Part shown: positions 34,315 to 43,449 of the stretch, piece by piece
Numbering within the stretch: the first letter of the stretch is position 1
How the letters are laid out: every line of letters starts with the position of its first letter
Source of the DNA: Halolacustris sp051744345
GTDB taxonomy: Bacteria > Actinomycetota > Humimicrobiia > Humimicrobiales > Humimicrobiaceae
DNA: 64,000 nucleotides
Direction: 5' to 3'
Assembly (NCBI GenBank): GCA_051744345.1
Contig: JBNJCW010000003.1
Coordinates: 1 to 64,000 of the forward strand
The notes under the pieces: generated by a model
What the model saw: the letters and a program-made list of their open reading frames with translations, nothing else
Told to the model about the DNA's origin: nothing
The model's database searches: none
Position numbers and translations under genes: made by a program

Positions 34315-34893
34315 ATGGATAAATTACAGAATTATAAAAAGAAAAGGGACTTCAGTAAAACATTCGAGCCGCCGGGAGAAGCTAAAAGCAGTAAAAACGC
34401 GCTCATCTATGTAATACAGAAGCATAAGGCAAAAACACTCCATTATGACTTAAGGCTGGAAGTCTCAGGTGTGCTGAAATCCTGGGCAGTACCCAAGGGC
34501 CCCTCCACCGATCCTTCACAGAAAAAACTTGCATTGCCCACCGAAGACCATCCCCTTGACTATGCCTATTTTGAGGGCAGGATTCCTGAAGGCCAGTACG
34601 GCGCAGGTACGGTAATAGTTTGGGACAGGGGCCGCTACAAGAATCTAAAAGAAAATATATCCCCGGAGCAAGCTTTAGAGCAGGGAAAGTTTGAGGTTTT
34701 TATCGAAGGCCAGAAACTAAAAGGGGCATATGTCCTTCTAAGAACAGGCAAAAAAGATGAGCAGAACCCCAGATGGCTTTTTATAAAAATGAAAGACCGG
34801 TATGCAGATGCCCGCAGGAATCCTACCAGCACAGAGCCGCAATCAGTTATAAGCGGAATGACTATTGAGGATTTGGAAAAAGAAAATGGGTGA
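34315..34893 (+). CDS. LigD-type 3'-phosphoesterase (PE domain alone)
   Basis: A 192-aa protein equal to the PE domain of bacterial LigD, which trims 3'-phosphate and ribonucleotide ends in end joining. Active-site landmarks include LHYDLRLEVSGVLKSWAVPKGPS (His, Asp, Arg), EDHPLDYAYFEG and EGQYGAGTVIVWD. In most bacteria this domain is fused to ligase and polymerase; here it is a separate first gene of a three-gene overlapping operon. Confidence 0.92.
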   Translation: MDKLQNYKKKRDFSKTFEPPGEAKSSKNALIYVIQKHKAKTLHYDLRLEVSGVLKSWAVPKGPSTDPSQKKLALPTEDHPLDYAYFEGRIPEGQYGAGTVIVWDRGRYKNLKENISPEQALEQGKFEVFIEGQKLKGAYVLLRTGKKDEQNPRWLFIKMKDRYADARRNPTSTEPQSVISGMTIEDLEKENG

Positions 34894-35887
34894 GCAGATT
34901 TCACTCCAGGATATTTTAAGCCAGCAAGAGCTTGAAAAGACCAGGCAAGAAGAAATCCCAGAATTTTTTGAGCCAATGCTTGCTACCCTCACCAAAGATT
35001 ATTTCAACCACAAATCCTGGATTTATGAAAGGAAGCTTGATGGGGAAAGAGCACTTGCCTTCTGCAGGGAGGGAAAAGTAAACCTTGCCTCGAGGAACAA
35101 TAAGGACCTCAACCCCAGGTATCCCGAAATCGTCCGGGCATTGGAAAACTACAGCAAGGATTTTGTAATAGATGGTGAAATTGTAGCTTTCCGGGGAAAC
35201 AAAACCAGTTTTGGAAAACTCCAGAAAAGGATGCATTCCTATCCGGAAGCCAAAGATTTTAAAATAAAGGTATATTATTATGTTTTTGATATAATTTTTT
35301 TCCAGAACTTCAATTTAAGCAAGCTTGAGCTCACACAAAGGAAAAGAATACTTAAGAGAATCTTTGTTTTCAAACAGCCTGTCCGCTTCCTTGTCCACCG
35401 GAGGGAAAATGGAATTGCCTACTTCAGGCAAGCCTGCAGGAAAAGCTGGGAAGGCATTATAGCTAAGGACGGTTGCAGCACTTATGCGGGAGGCCGATCA
35501 AAGAAATGGCTTAAATTTAAATGCATAAACCGGCAGGAATTTGTGATAGGAGGTTATACCCGGCCCCAAAGCTCAAGGATTGGCTTTGGTGCGCTGCTCA
35601 TAGGTTATTACAGCAACGGCAACCTGATCTACGCCGGGAAAACCGGAACCGGTTTTGATGATGAAACCCTTGGTTTCCTTAAAGAAAAATTTAAAAAACT
35701 CAAAGTCTCCCAGTCACCCTTCTTCCAGCCAGCAAAAATAAGGGATAAAGATGTCCGCTGGCTTAAACCGGTGCTGGTGTGTGAAGTAGGTTTTACCGAA
35801 TGGACCAGTGACGGCAAATTAAGGCATCCCCGCTACCTTGGCTTGAGGGAGGACAAAGATCCCCGGGAGGTAACCAAAGAAAGATGA
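34886..35887 (+). CDS. ATP-dependent DNA ligase (LigD ligase domain alone)
   Basis: A 333-aa ATP-dependent ligase. Motif I YERKLDGERAL carries the adenylated Lys; FVIDGEIVAF (motif III), WEGIIAKD (motif IV) and KWLKFKC (motif V) follow, then an OB-fold ending with a segment containing EVGFTEWTSDGKLRHP. ATG 34886 overlaps the PE stop by 8 nt; the TTG at 34865 is an in-frame alternative. It seals double-strand breaks with the neighbouring PE and polymerase proteins. Confidence 0.92.
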   Translation: MGEQISLQDILSQQELEKTRQEEIPEFFEPMLATLTKDYFNHKSWIYERKLDGERALAFCREGKVNLASRNNKDLNPRYPEIVRALENYSKDFVIDGEIVAFRGNKTSFGKLQKRMHSYPEAKDFKIKVYYYVFDIIFFQNFNLSKLELTQRKRILKRIFVFKQPVRFLVHRRENGIAYFRQACRKSWEGIIAKDGCSTYAGGRSKKWLKFKCINRQEFVIGGYTRPQSSRIGFGALLIGYYSNGNLIYAGKTGTGFDDETLGFLKEKFKKLKVSQSPFFQPAKIRDKDVRWLKPVLVCEVGFTEWTSDGKLRHPRYLGLREDKDPREVTKER

Positions 35888-36780
35888 GCAAAAAAACCTA
35901 TAAATATGATGGCAAAAGGATAACCGTATCCAACCTTGAAAAAATATTTTATCCTGATAAGGGCTATACCAAAAAAGATATAATAGGCTACTACATAAAA
36001 ATTGCACAGGTCATCCTTCCGCACCTGAGAAACAGGCCGTTAAACATGCACAGGGCCCCGGACGGGCTGAAAGGAGAAAATTTTTACCAGCAGGACATAT
36101 CGGACTATTTTCCCCAATGGATAGACCGGATAAGCATAAGAAAAAAAGAGGGCGGAACAATAACCCACGTATTATGCAATAAAAAGGAAACCCTGCTCTA
36201 CCTTGCCGGACAGGCAGTTATCACCATGCACGTCTGGCTCAGCACAACAGCTTATCTTAATAAACCCGACAAACTTTTATTTGACCTGGACCCCCCGCAG
36301 GACAGCGGATTTGAATCCGTGAAAAGGGGGGCATTGAAGCTGAAGGAATACTTTGACAGCTTTTCAGTGAAATCCTTCGTCATGACCACCGGCTCCAAGG
36401 GGCTCCATGTGGCAGTCCCCCTTGTACCCGAATATGAATTCGATGAAGTAAGGCTTGCTGCAAAGAAAATTGCAGCAAGCCTTACACGTAATTTCCCTGA
36501 ATGTTTTACCACTGAACAGCCCAAAGCAAAAAGAGAGGGGAGGCTCTTTCTGGATTACCTGAGGAACTCCTACGGGCAGACCAGCGTCTGTCCCTACTCG
36601 CTGAGGATACTTCCCCGTGCACCGGCAGCCACCCCCCTTGACTGGGAAGAATTAAAAAAGCCAGGCCTTAATGCCCGGACCTACCATCTGGGAAATATCC
36701 CCAAAAGGCTTGGGCAGAAAAAAGATCCCTGGAAGGATTTCAATGAGCACAGGTTAAGCTTGAAAAAAATATCCAGATAA
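35884..36780 (+). CDS. LigD-type polymerase/primase (Pol domain alone)
   Basis: A 298-aa archaeo-eukaryotic-primase-fold polymerase of the LigD type, which fills gaps with a preference for ribonucleotides. Catalytic Asp pair in LLFDLDPP (near residue 138), the TTGSKGLHVAVPL loop and FLDYLRN (third carboxylate) are present. ATGA overlap with the ligase. No Ku gene is in the window, although Ku usually recruits this machinery. Confidence 0.92.
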   Translation: MSKKTYKYDGKRITVSNLEKIFYPDKGYTKKDIIGYYIKIAQVILPHLRNRPLNMHRAPDGLKGENFYQQDISDYFPQWIDRISIRKKEGGTITHVLCNKKETLLYLAGQAVITMHVWLSTTAYLNKPDKLLFDLDPPQDSGFESVKRGALKLKEYFDSFSVKSFVMTTGSKGLHVAVPLVPEYEFDEVRLAAKKIAASLTRNFPECFTTEQPKAKREGRLFLDYLRNSYGQTSVCPYSLRILPRAPAATPLDWEELKKPGLNARTYHLGNIPKRLGQKKDPWKDFNEHRLSLKKISR

Positions 36781-36882
36781 CTATGAAAAAGCGTGTTTGC
36801 AAAAAATACTGATAGATAATGTTATTATAAGATAGAAAGGTAATCTTTAATTTCCTGTCCGGCCCTACGGGAGGAATCCAGC

Positions 36883-37086
36883 ATGGAAAAAAAATTAGAC
36901 TACGACCAGCTGCTCTACCTCATAGAAGAGGCAGAAGCTCTAGAAACAAAAATAATAGAAATGCTTAAGGCCTCAGAAAATATGCCGGAGACCCGGAGAG
37001 GTAAATATTTTGATAAAATCAAGGAACTGGAAGCAAAAATATCCAATATCAAAATTTTTTTAGAGTCATACCTTAAACAGGATTAA
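36883..37086 (+). CDS. Small coiled-coil protein, unknown
   Basis: A 67-aa, highly charged, helical protein (LIEEAEALETKIIEML and FDKIKELEAKISNIKIFLES heptads) with no recognised family. A strong GGGAGG site 8 nt before the ATG supports translation. It ends 4 nt inside the convergent DUF429 gene. Its link to the LigD operon, about 100 bp upstream on the same strand, is unproven. Confidence 0.6.
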   Translation: MEKKLDYDQLLYLIEEAEALETKIIEMLKASENMPETRRGKYFDKIKELEAKISNIKIFLESYLKQD

Positions 37087-37778
37087 AATGCTATCTGCAT
37101 CCTTAACCCAAGTCCGTCTTTCTCTTCCCCTGGGGGCACAAACTGAAGTCCCTGCTTTCCTTTCCCGGCAGTTATGGCAAGTATGATGGCATCGGCTATA
37201 TCATCATATGCTGCCATTCTCCTCCTGTATTTGTTTGCCGAATCAAGGTAAACCTTAAAAGCTTCAGGCTCGATATTTTTTATAATATCCAGCCTCTGCT
37301 TCCTGCCCCGGGAAGTTTTTTTATTACACAGTCCTATTTTTGAAAAACGTGTAAAGCAAATTTCCGGATGGGATTCATAGATTACCCCGGCTGCCTTCTT
37401 TTCTGCTGCCAGAAAATCATTTACCTCCCTGATTTTGGGTATCAGGTTAAAAGACTGCCTGGAAAGCTTCTTACCGCAGTAGGCATGATTTGTCCTGCTT
37501 GCCTGCCAGTAATCATCTATACCCAGAGCTTCCTTTACCGGTGGATTAAAAATTGTTGATTTCCTGCCGGGAGGAAGGAGCTTTCTGGCCAGCTTTTCGC
37601 AACGCCTCTTTCCATAAACACCAATGGGTATATCTATCAACACCAGCCCAAGCGCATTATTGTTTCTCCAGAAATCCGCTATGCCGGCATATAATTCAGC
37701 TTTCCACCTAATGCCTGTATTTATAACCGCAAACCATCCGCCGCGGCAGCCGTCAATCCCGGCAAAGCTGTTATTCAT
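37083..37778 (-). CDS. DUF429 family protein
   Basis: A 231-aa DUF429 protein, predicted RNase H-like fold: FAGIDGCRGGWFAV with the first Asp at the N-terminus, VLIDIPIGVYG, HPEICFTRF and AAYDDIADAIILAITA with terminal acidic residues. Catalytic function is unknown. Overlaps the upstream 2TM-protein stop by 4 nt, so the two are co-translated. Confidence 0.82.
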   Translation of the reverse strand: MNNSFAGIDGCRGGWFAVINTGIRWKAELYAGIADFWRNNNALGLVLIDIPIGVYGKRRCEKLARKLLPPGRKSTIFNPPVKEALGIDDYWQASRTNHAYCGKKLSRQSFNLIPKIREVNDFLAAEKKAAGVIYESHPEICFTRFSKIGLCNKKTSRGRKQRLDIIKNIEPEAFKVYLDSANKYRRRMAAYDDIADAIILAITAGKGKQGLQFVPPGEEKDGLGLRMQIAF

Positions 37779-38029
37779 TTTTTTATCTTCCCTTTATCCC
37801 GCCGGGACCCAATACTTCTGCTGAATATAAAAACACCCATTGCATGCCAGAACAGGCCAAAACCCCATCCGCCGGCTACTATCAGAAACCAGTAGAAGCC
37901 GGGCGTGCTAAAAAAATTTACCAGCATAAGAATTACCATTACCACAATATAGGTAAAAAGATGGCTGTAAAATCCTTTTATTTCCTCTACCCTTTCCCTT
38001 GCCTTCAGATACTTTTCTTCTTCATCCAT
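37775..38029 (-). CDS. Small 2TM-domain membrane protein
   Basis: An 84-aa protein with an N-terminal charged helix (EEEKYLKARERVEEIKGFYSH) and two membrane segments (FTYIVVMVILMLVNFFS; FYWFLIVAGGWGFGLFWHAM), matching the widespread 2TM-domain family found alone or next to histidine kinases. Function unknown. It ends with a basic tail. Confidence 0.75.
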   Translation of the reverse strand: MDEEEKYLKARERVEEIKGFYSHLFTYIVVMVILMLVNFFSTPGFYWFLIVAGGWGFGLFWHAMGVFIFSRSIGSRRDKGKIKK

Positions 38030-38033
38030 AGGC

Positions 38034-38837
38034 CTAGGCTTTTATCCCGGTAGTATAGATTATAAATTTTATTAACCTTACCAGCGTGCCTATGCTCAGC
38101 CCGATTATTATTAGTACAAGTATTACCGTAACCACTGGATTCAATATATGGACAAGGTCTGCACCAGGTATAGCATTAAAATCAAAAGGAAATATGGAAA
38201 GGAGAGTAGCCGCTGCTGCTATTCCGAATACATTGACAATTATATTTACTACCTGCCTGACACTGTAATGGTCTACTATTATCATCAGAATATTTCCAGC
38301 TGCAGAAAAAGCTACCGCAACAGTAAATATGGGCAGCCATAAGCGGAAATCATCTGTAAGCAGCGGATACCGGTTCCACACTCCTGCACCGTTTATTGCC
38401 TCGTACTCGTAATAGGCTACGTACTCATAAAAAAAATTAAAAAATATCAGAAAAATTATGTTCCAGGCGATGGCCATGCTGTAGCCGGTAAGCCTGCCTC
38501 CCCTGCTCTCCTCTTCCTTTACAGCTGTTTCAGGGATTTCACTGCTTTTTTTTTCAGCCTCTGGCTGGCCGCCCTTTTTTTCTTCCTTGAAGGCTTCGCT
38601 GATGCTCTCACCAAACCTTTTGGCAGCATTGCCCACTTCCCGGAATTTTTGCCTTACCTCTTCATCTTTAAACCTGTCTCCGAATGCCTTTCCGGACTCA
38701 GAAGCACTCCTGCCAAATTCCTTCGCTTTCTGTTTAAGCTTGGGGTCATTGAAAACCTTGGCAATGGCCTCCCCAAACTCCTCCATCATCTGGCCAAAAC
38801 TCTCTCCAACATCCTTCTTTTTTTCGCCTTCAGCCAT
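38034..38837 (-). CDS. Membrane protein with helical cytoplasmic N-terminus
   Basis: A 267-aa protein. The first ~115 residues are charged and helical with a repeating pattern (FGEAIAKVFNDPKLKQKAKEF, later RFGESISEAFKEEKK), resembling amphipathic membrane-binding repeats. Four or five hydrophobic segments follow. No family is recognised with confidence. A GGAGAA site precedes the ATG. It is the first gene of a set with the 2TM protein (4-nt gap) and DUF429. Confidence 0.65.
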   Translation of the reverse strand: MAEGEKKKDVGESFGQMMEEFGEAIAKVFNDPKLKQKAKEFGRSASESGKAFGDRFKDEEVRQKFREVGNAAKRFGESISEAFKEEKKGGQPEAEKKSSEIPETAVKEEESRGGRLTGYSMAIAWNIIFLIFFNFFYEYVAYYEYEAINGAGVWNRYPLLTDDFRLWLPIFTVAVAFSAAGNILMIIVDHYSVRQVVNIIVNVFGIAAAATLLSIFPFDFNAIPGADLVHILNPVVTVILVLIIIGLSIGTLVRLIKFIIYTTGIKA

Positions 38838-38872
38838 CTTTTCTCCTTTCGGCTAATTTAGCTTGAACCGGT

Positions 38873-39538
38873 TTATTTAACCATATTTTTCTTCAGGTAG
38901 CAGGCTACCGCCTTGCCCAGCCGGGCATGGCTTTCTGCATCGTAGTGTATGCCATCAATATTGCTTGCCTTTATTATTCTGCCCACCTCCAAAAAGTAAC
39001 ATCCTTTCTGTGAGGCAACTTTTTTAAAATACTGGATCAGTTTCCTGGATTTTGGTTCGGCATCTTCAAACATCTGGGCAAACTCCGTTATCCTGCCCAG
39101 AGGAGGGGGACACATGAGCAAAACCTCAGGCCCCTTTCCATTGGGCCCTGCCTGACTGGCCTGTATAATATCTATAAGAGAACCAATCCCTAAAGCAATA
39201 TCATATGGAGATACTGAAAACCTCTTTTTTAAATCATTGGTTCCCAGCATCAGCAGTACATAATCCAGCGGTGCATGGCTTTCCAGGCAAGGGATAAGAT
39301 AAGGCATCCCGTTTTTATGCTTTCCCTCCACCGGGTCATCAAATACGGTAGTCCTCCCGTTTAGGCCTTCCTCTATCACCTTAAAGCCATTTCCCAGCTC
39401 CCGCTGAAGTACTCCAGTCCACCTTTGCTGCCGGCCATAACGCAAATCCCCGGGTGTTATTCCCTCTTCTAAAATATCAAAGCCTACAGGCTTGCACCCA
39501 TAGGTATTGGAATCCCCATAACAAAGAATTGTCTTCAA
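38873..39538 (-). CDS. SGNH/GDSL-family hydrolase
   Basis: A 221-aa esterase-fold protein. Block I CYGDSNTYG holds the nucleophile Ser, MLGTNDLKKRF is block III, and GIHYDAESHARLG supplies the Asp-X-X-His region. It resembles arylesterase/GDSL hydrolases of about this length. The TTG start (39538) has GGTGAT upstream. It follows the FadR-type regulator by 16 nt and could be its target. Substrate unknown. Confidence 0.85.
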   Translation of the reverse strand: MKTILCYGDSNTYGCKPVGFDILEEGITPGDLRYGRQQRWTGVLQRELGNGFKVIEEGLNGRTTVFDDPVEGKHKNGMPYLIPCLESHAPLDYVLLMLGTNDLKKRFSVSPYDIALGIGSLIDIIQASQAGPNGKGPEVLLMCPPPLGRITEFAQMFEDAEPKSRKLIQYFKKVASQKGCYFLEVGRIIKASNIDGIHYDAESHARLGKAVACYLKKNMVK

Positions 39539-39554
39539 TTCATATCACCGCCAA

Positions 39555-40259
39555 TCAAACCTTTTTTAAGTCTTCCATAATTTGTTTTATATGGTTTCTC
39601 ATGGCCATCTCCGAACCGCTAACATCCATGAGGCGTATCTTACGGTATATTTCCTTGTGCCACCTTATTCCCCTTTTAGGCGAGCCCGGAACCTTGGAAG
39701 TAGTCTTAATCCCCTCTATGAACAAATCAAATATAAAATTGAATATGCTGGCCAATACATTATTCCTGCTGCATTTGGCAATAGTACGGTGAAATTCATA
39801 ATCTTCAAGGTAGTAAAGTTCGTAATTTTTCTCTTTTAGATACTTTCTGGAGTTTTCCAGGTGTTTTTTCAATTTCTGAAGGTCGCAATTCCCTACATTC
39901 TTGGTAGCTTCCTTTATGGCCTCGCTCTCTAAAATCATCCTTATCTTCAGCAGATCCAACAACTCATCCTTATCTAAAGAAACCCTTAAATTTACAGGAT
40001 TTAGTATTGATTCTAAAGAAATTGGTGATACATATGCGCCCTTTCCATGTTTTATGTCCACTATTTTAGACAGGCTTAAGGCCTGCATAGCTTCCCTTAT
40101 GCAGCTCCTTCCAACTTTTAGTTTCCTGGAGAGTTCTCGCTGGGAATCAATCTTATCACCCGGTTTTAGCTCACCTTTTTTTATCTGGTATATTATCTCA
40201 TCGATTACTGCCTGTACCAGGCTTTTATTTTTTTCTGGTTTTATGTCTGTTATGCTCAT
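39555..40259 (-). CDS. GntR-family regulator of the FadR (FCD) subfamily
   Basis: A 234-aa transcription factor. N-terminal winged helix (ELKPGDKIDSQRELSRKLKVGRSCIREAM, then GKGAYVSP) and an all-helical FCD ligand domain with the usual metal-type histidine (YEFHRTIAKCS) and a late basic HI region (MAMRNHIKQIM). These proteins usually repress a catabolic operon and release DNA on binding an organic acid. ATG 40259 is preferred to TTG 40271; neither has a clear ribosome site. Confidence 0.87.
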   Translation of the reverse strand: MSITDIKPEKNKSLVQAVIDEIIYQIKKGELKPGDKIDSQRELSRKLKVGRSCIREAMQALSLSKIVDIKHGKGAYVSPISLESILNPVNLRVSLDKDELLDLLKIRMILESEAIKEATKNVGNCDLQKLKKHLENSRKYLKEKNYELYYLEDYEFHRTIAKCSRNNVLASIFNFIFDLFIEGIKTTSKVPGSPKRGIRWHKEIYRKIRLMDVSGSEMAMRNHIKQIMEDLKKV

Positions 40260-40340
40260 AATTATGGTCAATAAATATTCTGTGATTAGTATACAAAAAA
40301 TACCGCTTTTATAGAAGAGACCTATAATATTTTAACCATA

Positions 40341-41069
40341 TTAGATGTTCATGCAAAGACCGTCTTTAGCAATTTCTACATCTACCTTTCCTCCGGCATA
40401 CTCCAGGAGTTTCTGGGCAAGTTTTTCTTTGTCCATGGTTACTATCTGTTTACCGCAATGGGTTATTATCAACTTCGGGATGCCGTATTTTATGCACCAG
40501 CCAATTATGGTTTTTACCCTGGTATGGCCAAACAGCCTCCCCTCTTTTTTTCTCACCATATTGATGTTAAGGCTTGAACCGTCCGCAATAAGGGCATCAG
40601 TTTCGGCAATCACTTCCCCCTTATCCTCTTTCGTATCAATAAGGTCCGGCGCATAAACTATCTTTTTATCTCCGGTTATTTTATAGCATACAGCAGGGCA
40701 CCTTAAGGAATGTATAACATTGTAGGCAGTTATATTAAGACCGCCTATACTAAAGCTTTTTCCGGCATTGATTATCTTATAGCTTAAAGGCCTGTTTTTA
40801 CTGTAACCGAGGGTTTCTCCGGTAAGATAGACAGGGATATTGACCCTTTTTTCATCCTCCAGGGTCCATATGTAATGGTCCGGATGGGCATGGGTTATAA
40901 GCAGGGCATCAAAGCTGTTAACTTCGCTATCCAGGGCCGGGTTATGCTTCTGCCCAAAATCGATTAATATATTTGCTCTGCCCGACTGGACAACCAGAGA
41001 AGAGTGGTACCTGTGGTATGGGCTGCTCTCTTCAATTTCACCCCTGGTTCCAGGAAAACGGAGAATCAT
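40341..41069 (-). CDS. Metallo-beta-lactamase-fold hydrolase (PhnP-like)
   Basis: A 242-aa MBL-fold protein with LITHAHPDHY (the HxHxDH zinc site), a histidine in YNVIHSLRCP, an Asp in YAPDLID and a distal His in LIITHCGKQIV. The overall plan resembles PhnP-type cyclic phosphodiesterases. No phosphonate genes are nearby, so substrate is open. Confidence 0.8.
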   Translation of the reverse strand: MILRFPGTRGEIEESSPYHRYHSSLVVQSGRANILIDFGQKHNPALDSEVNSFDALLITHAHPDHYIWTLEDEKRVNIPVYLTGETLGYSKNRPLSYKIINAGKSFSIGGLNITAYNVIHSLRCPAVCYKITGDKKIVYAPDLIDTKEDKGEVIAETDALIADGSSLNINMVRKKEGRLFGHTRVKTIIGWCIKYGIPKLIITHCGKQIVTMDKEKLAQKLLEYAGGKVDVEIAKDGLCMNI

Positions 41070-41131
41070 CTTATATGTCCTGAAAATATTATAAGCATAG
41101 CAATGATTTTATCACAAAGATGACCCATTTA

Positions 41132-41773
41132 TTAATTTTTTTGCTTAAATTCTTCCCACTTGCCCAATATCTTAAGCACCTCTTCATCCGATACGTCATA
41201 CCAGTTTTTATAGACCTGGGCTACAGCCCTGAAATTCACCGGCTTTTCCAGAACCACCACTTCATCAACCAGGCTTGATATTTCCCGGGCAGCTTCTGCG
41301 GAAGATACAGGCACTGCTACCACTATTTTGCCTACCCTCTGGTTACTGCAGTATTTTATAGAAGCGCGCATGGTTGAACCCATTGCCAGGCCGTCATCTA
41401 CCAGTATCACCGTTTTACCGGAGATATCCGGCAGCGGTTTTGATGCCCGCAGCTTGCTTATCCTTCTTTCTATTTCCTGGTATTGCTGCTCCTTGATTTC
41501 TTCTATTTCCCCTGCAGCCAGCCAGGCAGATGCCTGGCTTATTATAAAGGTGCTGCCATCCTCTGAAATTGCGCCAAAGCCGGATTCAGGGTTATGAGGA
41601 AATGGAAGCTTACGGGATATAAGCAAATTAAAATCAGCATTGAGGTATTTGGCTACTTCAAACCCCACCTCCACTCCTCCCTTGGGTATAGCCAGCACAA
41701 CCACCCCTCTATCTTTATACTTCTCCAATGATTTTGCCAGTTTTCTGCCTGCATCTTTCCTGTCTTTGAACAA
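41132..41773 (-). CDS. Phosphoribosyltransferase-domain protein
   Basis: A 213-aa type I PRTase-fold protein of the stand-alone predicted group: VVLAIPKGGVEVGFEVA near residue 35 and the PRPP-binding loop VILVDDGLAMGSTMRASI near residue 120. The substrate base is unknown. Starts at TTG 41773 with a strong GAGGAGGT site. Confidence 0.85.
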   Translation of the reverse strand: MFKDRKDAGRKLAKSLEKYKDRGVVVLAIPKGGVEVGFEVAKYLNADFNLLISRKLPFPHNPESGFGAISEDGSTFIISQASAWLAAGEIEEIKEQQYQEIERRISKLRASKPLPDISGKTVILVDDGLAMGSTMRASIKYCSNQRVGKIVVAVPVSSAEAAREISSLVDEVVVLEKPVNFRAVAQVYKNWYDVSDEEVLKILGKWEEFKQKN

Positions 41774-42120
41774 TTCTACCTCCTCGCGGTATATTCCATT
41801 CCTGGATCAGGTATAACCTGGTACGCAAAGCAAATATTTAATGTAATTTTTACATCTAAGTATTTTTTTAAAAAGCTTATTTGCATCCGACACACCTGCT
41901 GTTTCCGCAACCCTGTCTAAGCATACTATTAATATAATCTTTCCTTCTTTTATTATAATTTAGACGAAAACAGTATTCAATCATCAGAGGATTAGCAATA
42001 CCAGGAATTTTTACGCCCGAAAGTAAACAGTGAGGTACCTATTATTTAGAAAATCATCCCATGCCCGGCAGCCATTTAAGTCCTCTAAACACCGCAAACA
42101 CCTTATGCAAACAATTCAAA
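41774..42120. other. Intergenic region without a visible gene
   Basis: These 347 bp separate the ATP-grasp and phosphoribosyltransferase genes, both on the minus strand. I see no frame with a ribosome site, no clear terminator hairpin and no tRNA. It presumably holds the promoter of the downstream gene. Confidence 0.5.
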
Positions 42121-43356
42121 TCAGGGGTCCTGGAAGCCGAACCCTAACTTATGTTTACAGATATTGAATTTCTCAAACAGCTCATCCCTGCTCCTGCCCC
42201 CCAGATTTATAATCGCATACAGGTAGCTGCCAATATCCTGCATAAAACAGGACAGCCGCCTGCCCTGCTGGCCATATACCTCTATCCTTGCTTCAGGAAA
42301 TAATTCTTTTACCTCTTCTACTTCCTGCGGCCCGGGTAATCTGGATACAATTTTGTCCCTGAATGTCCTTAATGCAAAACTGGAAGCAAAACCATATTTG
42401 CCCCGGTTAGACTTGATTGGTTTTTTGCCCAGGGCTATATCCAGCTGTATCTGGTATGTATTGGCTCCATTAACTTTTTCCATCAGGTCTGCAAACTGCG
42501 AACACATCCGGGGATTGATCTCTATTATATTTAACTGTTTGCTTCTGGGGTTATAAATAAATTCAATATTGAATATGCCATTATCAAAACCTATGTGGTT
42601 AAGTGCTTTACGTGAAATATCTGCCATTTGCTGTTTAATTCTATCACTAACCCTGGAAGGATAATCGAAACGCTTAAAACTTATGGTATTCGGATACATT
42701 ATTGAATCCGTTACTCCAATAACTTCAAACTTACCATTAAATATATAGCCCTCCAGGGTTGCCTGGCTGCCTTCCAAAAGCTTTTCTGCAATAAGGTAAT
42801 TGCCGTCAAGGTTTAGCGGGGTGTAGGTTTCAATCAACTTGTTAAAAGGCTTCATGAAACCAGAAAAGTGGCATTTGCAGCTATCCAGGAAATCCATGTA
42901 CTGGCCATAGCTGTCAATCCTTCTTGCAAATATGGAAAAAAATGATTTAACTGGTTTTAGGAAAAAAGGCGGTTCCAAAGGAAGCCTTACGGCCTTAAAT
43001 GGATCCACTAACTTAAATTCTGGTACTGCTCCGGGTACAACCTCTTTTTGATATAACCGGGAGTAATACTTATGCTGGCATAACATATTGGTTAAAATAT
43101 CAAGCGAAGGAAGGTCCAGCTTCCGGGCAATTGCACTGGCAATAATTGAGCTGGGATAATCATGTGTGCCAATAACAGCTTCTATGTTTTCACAGCCTGC
43201 AAGGGCTGTGATTTTGTCCACAAAAGCTACAGGGTCAAAGCAACCCAGACTTTCCCTTGGGTTGCTTCCGGCAAACAAGAAATTATATTGACCTCCCAAA
43301 CCAGGCAGTTCCCTGTAATCCCTTTGGGTAGGGCATACAACCAATACATTCTTCAT
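42121..43356 (-). CDS. ATP-grasp domain protein, unknown ligase
   Basis: A 411-aa protein: an N-terminal pre-ATP-grasp domain (about 1-110), then an ATP-grasp fold with FFLKPVKSFFS (ATP-binding Lys), LIAEKLLEGSQATLEGY and the Mg-binding LNIIEINPRMCSQFADL near residue 275. The C-terminal ~100 residues match the region common in carbamoyl-phosphate-synthase-like amino-acid ligases. It would join a carboxylate to an amine; substrate unknown. It diverges from the ilvE leader RNA. Confidence 0.78.
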   Translation of the reverse strand: MKNVLVVCPTQRDYRELPGLGGQYNFLFAGSNPRESLGCFDPVAFVDKITALAGCENIEAVIGTHDYPSSIIASAIARKLDLPSLDILTNMLCQHKYYSRLYQKEVVPGAVPEFKLVDPFKAVRLPLEPPFFLKPVKSFFSIFARRIDSYGQYMDFLDSCKCHFSGFMKPFNKLIETYTPLNLDGNYLIAEKLLEGSQATLEGYIFNGKFEVIGVTDSIMYPNTISFKRFDYPSRVSDRIKQQMADISRKALNHIGFDNGIFNIEFIYNPRSKQLNIIEINPRMCSQFADLMEKVNGANTYQIQLDIALGKKPIKSNRGKYGFASSFALRTFRDKIVSRLPGPQEVEEVKELFPEARIEVYGQQGRRLSCFMQDIGSYLYAIINLGGRSRDELFEKFNICKHKLGFGFQDP

Positions 43357-43413
43357 TTGTGTACATCATAAATTAAAAAAAGAAAAATTTCTAAAAAAAT
43401 ATCATTTTTTATA

Positions 43414-43442
43414 TTGACATACTTCAATGATTTTGCTATATT
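43414..43442 (+). promoter_or_regulatory. Strong sigma-70 promoter of the ilvE leader
   Basis: TTGACA (43414-43419, perfect) and TATATT (43437-43442) are separated by 17 bp. The start site would be near 43450, exactly where the structured RNA begins. Confidence 0.8.
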
Positions 43443-43449
43443 TAAAATT

